Assembly: GCF_019654975.1 (NCBI RefSeq)
Contig: NZ_BPEW01000020.1
Location: 27,726-91,725, forward strand
DNA length: 64,000 nt
Origin: Shewanella sp. c952
GTDB lineage: Bacteria; Pseudomonadota; Gammaproteobacteria; Enterobacterales; Shewanellaceae
Reading direction: 5' to 3'
Numbering within the stretch: position 1 is the first letter of the stretch; each line of letters starts with the position of its first letter. A model generated the notes under the pieces. The model saw only the letters and a list, made by a program, of their open reading frames with translations, did no database searches and was not told the origin of the DNA. Both the position numbers and the translations under genes were made by a program. Of this stretch, positions 61,906-64,000 are shown piece by piece.

Positions 61906-62589
61906 GTGGATACTTCAAAGAGAAGATTTCTTAAAGGTTGTGGTGGTGTGATTGCTGGGGTTTCAGTGTATTCAATGACACCACAGCCACTGGCTAGAAA
62001 TGCTGCAGTGGACAGTGATATTAAATATGCAATGCTACATGATGAAAATCTCTGCATTGGCTGTAATGCTTGTGAAGATGCTTGTCGAGAGGTAAACCAA
62101 GTTCCCTTAGGTGTCTCTCGAGTTAACATCGTGCGGACTGGTCCTTATGGGGAATATCCTGAGCAAAGTTATCGATTTAGTCGCCACTCTTGTCAGCACT
62201 GTGAAGCTGCACCTTGTGTCAAGGTCTGCCCTACGGGGGCCGCCTATATTGACAAAGACACTGGCATTGTTGCTGTTAACGAAGATCGCTGCGTAGGCTG
62301 CCAGTACTGTATTGCAGCTTGCCCTTATCAGATACGTTTTATTAATCCGCTGACAAAAGTCGCTGATAAATGTGACTTTTGTCAGCAAAGTCAATTATCT
62401 CGGGGATTACAGCCTGCTTGTGTATTGGCCTGCCCAACAAAGGCATTGGTTTTTGGAAACCTAAAAGATCCAAACTCAGCATTGGTTAAGGCGCTTAAGT
62501 CGAAACCCACTTACCGACAAAAGGTTGATTTGGGTACTCGGCCTAAGTTATTTCATGTGCGAACTGTTGATGGGGAGATAGTATTATGA
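61906..62589 (+). CDS. nrfC: NrfC-like ferredoxin subunit, four [4Fe-4S] motifs, GTG start
   Basis: A 227-residue exported iron-sulfur protein. The start is a GTG at 61906 with AGGAG upstream; the N-terminus DTSKRRFLKGCGG is a Tat signal, with RR directly followed by FLK rather than RRxFLK. Cys groups are CIGCNACEDAC, CQHCEAAPCVKVCP, CVGCQYCIAACP, and CDFC with CVLACP, the four-cluster pattern of NrfC/DmsB proteins. It passes electrons from NrfD to the cytochrome. Confidence 0.9.
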   Translation: MDTSKRRFLKGCGGVIAGVSVYSMTPQPLARNAAVDSDIKYAMLHDENLCIGCNACEDACREVNQVPLGVSRVNIVRTGPYGEYPEQSYRFSRHSCQHCEAAPCVKVCPTGAAYIDKDTGIVAVNEDRCVGCQYCIAACPYQIRFINPLTKVADKCDFCQQSQLSRGLQPACVLACPTKALVFGNLKDPNSALVKALKSKPTYRQKVDLGTRPKLFHVRTVDGEIVL

Positions 62590-63527
62590 GTGCTTTTCAC
62601 TTTGATGGCCTAGTTTGGCATTGGCCTATTGCTATTTACCTTTTCTTAGCAGGGTTATCGGCTGGAGCAGTCTTTTTCGCCATTATGTTAAAGCATTTTA
62701 AGCTGGCTGAAAGGGCATATTTATCCCCCTTTGTGCAAGCGGCTGCCATTATTGCGCCCATTGCTGTTTGCGCCGGTTTAGGCATTTTGGTGATAGATCT
62801 GACCAAGCCGTTAGCATTTTGGAAAATACTGGTGTTTTACAACACCTCATCAGTGATGTCGATGGGGGTGCTTGTACTTTTGGTTTATCAATTAGTGCTT
62901 TTTGCCTGGATTGGCTGTGTATTTAGCTTGCCGGTAATTAAGTGGTTAGATGGCCGTTTTCATCTGCTTGCTAAGTGCTTAACGCTGTTGGCGAGACATG
63001 AGGATATTATTACCGGCGTGCTGGTGATCTTGTCATTATCTCTTGGAGCTTATACCGGTTTCTTATTGTCAGCCTTAATCGGCTTCCCGTTATTAAATAA
63101 CCCTGTTTTGCCACTGTTATTCTTAATCTCAGGGCTGTCTTCTGGAGCGGCGGCGACGCTTTTGGGAGGAGTATTGATGCGCGGTAACCCTAATGGCACC
63201 GAAGTGAAATTTATACATAGGGTTGAGATCCCAATGATTTTAGTCGAAATTATGCTGTTATTTACCTTTTTTGCAGGGCTAATTTTATCAGGAGGACAAA
63301 GTCAGGTTGCAGCACTTAATGCTATTGGAGAGGGGTTTTGGGGCTGGATTTTTTGGGGCGGAGTGGTTGGTGTTGGGCTAACTCTACCTTTAGCATTTAA
63401 TCTATGGATGAAGGTTTCATCAGATCGTAAGTTTACCTACGTTGCAGTGACCGCCAGCTTTAGCTTGCTTGGAGTACTGCTATTACGAAACTTTATTTTG
63501 TACACCGGACAGATGACTGGCGTGTAA
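62586..63527 (+). CDS. nrfD: NrfD-like quinol-oxidising membrane subunit
   Basis: A 313-residue integral membrane protein with about eight helices and the opening WHWPIAIYLFLAGLSAGAVFFAI, typical of NrfD/PsrC. It should oxidise menaquinol and give electrons to the NrfC-like subunit. The start overlaps the nrfC stop (ATGA). No nrfA, nrfE or other terminal reductase lies in the window. Confidence 0.9.
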   Translation: MSAFHFDGLVWHWPIAIYLFLAGLSAGAVFFAIMLKHFKLAERAYLSPFVQAAAIIAPIAVCAGLGILVIDLTKPLAFWKILVFYNTSSVMSMGVLVLLVYQLVLFAWIGCVFSLPVIKWLDGRFHLLAKCLTLLARHEDIITGVLVILSLSLGAYTGFLLSALIGFPLLNNPVLPLLFLISGLSSGAAATLLGGVLMRGNPNGTEVKFIHRVEIPMILVEIMLLFTFFAGLILSGGQSQVAALNAIGEGFWGWIFWGGVVGVGLTLPLAFNLWMKVSSDRKFTYVAVTASFSLLGVLLLRNFILYTGQMTGV

Positions 63528-63571
63528 AAAATATACTTTTAAAATTCAACTCAGAGTTCTTTTCTATAAAA

Positions 63572-63600
63572 AAGGCTGTTCACTTTATGTGAACAGCCTT
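63572..63600. terminator. Terminator between nrfD and the small minus-strand gene
   Basis: AAGGCTGTTCAC-TTTAT-GTGAACAGCCTT, a perfect 12-bp stem. An A run on the left gives a T run on the minus strand, so it best ends the small minus-strand gene and may also stop nrfD reading. Confidence 0.8.
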
Positions 63601-63643
63601 AATCTATGTACGGTGAAAAGCGAAATCAACGATAATGTTGTTA

Positions 63644-63817
63644 TTATTGATTTTGCTCCATAAGGTACTCATTGGCTTTGGCTAAACTGCCAAAAGAAGC
63701 AATTAGATTGCTTTGACCCTTTTCTTGGATTTCAGGATTTCCAGATTGGGTCATCATCCATATCCATGTTTGGATGAGTGGTAAAGGTGGATATTTTTGA
63801 TTGGATGAATCCAACAT
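63644..63817 (-). CDS. Small soluble protein, 57 aa, unknown family
   Basis: A short gene encoding MLDSSNQKYPPLPLIQTWIW, then MMTQSGNPEIQEKGQSNLIA and a helical end SFGSLAKANEYLMEQNQ. AAGGGA lies about 7 bases before the ATG and a strong terminator lies after the stop, so it has the marks of a real transcription unit. The pattern of a Pro-rich start followed by helices is seen in small conserved proteins of the genus, but I cannot name it. Confidence 0.6.
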   Translation of the reverse strand: MLDSSNQKYPPLPLIQTWIWMMTQSGNPEIQEKGQSNLIASFGSLAKANEYLMEQNQ

Positions 63818-63847
63818 ACTTGCATCCCTTGATAGTTAATTTGAACC

Positions 63848-63863
63848 GAGCATTTCGATGCTC
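63848..63863. repeat. Small hairpin with TTCG loop
   Basis: GAGCAT-TTCG-ATGCTC is a perfect 6-bp stem with a TTCG loop, 31 bp upstream of the 57-residue gene. It may be part of that gene's leader or the end of a gene beyond the window. The remaining bases to 64000 contain no gene I can support. Confidence 0.5.
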
Positions 63864-64000
63864 TTGATTCTGTTCACTCTAAAAATTGCAGTAAAGAGAG
63901 TATCAAACTCTTTACGGTTGGGTAACAATTTTTGCACTACTTTAAGCAATATTTGAGAAATAAGTAGATGAATATCTTTTACGACCAAAGATAATATCTC

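Overview
The window looks like the chromosome of a marine gammaproteobacterium, most likely a Shewanella. This rests on gene content rather than a database match: several small families typical of that genus (DUF3833, DUF3634, DUF3718), a TorF-type putative porin, an MSHA-like pilin, many c-type cytochromes and moderate GC. No rRNA, tRNA, CRISPR array, prophage or full insertion sequence was seen. Mobile DNA is limited to three short non-autonomous elements (930-1219, 5961-6223, 56183-56448).

Layout. 1-2.9 kb: small envelope proteins, a putative porin and a cupin. 2.5-8 kb: beta-alanine/polyamine catabolism, with a class III transaminase, MmsA and the divergent aldehyde dehydrogenase PuuC. 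8.3-15 kb: small genes, a lipoprotein alkylsulfatase with an AraC regulator, two acetyltransferases, and a TetR/AhpD-like pair with a double operator. 15.1-21.8 kb: a cassette of membrane protein, iron alcohol dehydrogenase, Sel1 protein, Ser-type sulfatase, sulfatase-maturating radical SAM enzyme, membrane protein and TetR. Three near-identical operators tie it together. 21.9-32.4 kb: gamma-glutamyl-putrescine pathway (two PuuB, PuuR, PuuD, PuuA) and a PotFGHI transporter. PuuR-like boxes lie upstream of puuC, between puuB and puuR, and upstream of puuD.

32.4-39 kb: a cytochrome c, then cbb3 oxidase subunits CcoN and CcoO and a 721-residue CcoP carrying a second, triheme dehydrogenase-type module (five hemes in all), facing a di-heme peroxidase/MauG-like lipoprotein. 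39.3-44.5 kb: a Cys-rich secreted protein, then a TonB receptor divergent from a DUF3325/DUF3649/PepSY operon with Fur-like boxes between them. 44.9-47.9 kb: an ATP-grasp ligase coupled to an N-formylglutamate-amidohydrolase/DUF1704 peptidase fusion. 48-55 kb: PpiC, CLCA_X protein, DUF3718, PyrC, an MSHA-type pilin gene with an amber codon at the universal Glu5, RsuA, and an SLC1 symporter fused to a solute-binding domain. 55.3-60.4 kb: a secreted protein, an element, three LysR-type regulators (one with a Cys-rich tail) and a flavin reductase. 60.8-63.8 kb: a DUF2726-like membrane protein, an NrfBCD-type electron-transfer module without NrfA, and a 57-residue gene.

The best candidates for something undescribed are the five-heme CcoP fusion, the TetR-controlled sulfatase/alcohol dehydrogenase cassette, the ATP-grasp plus amidohydrolase-DUF1704 pair, and the symporter-binding-protein fusion.
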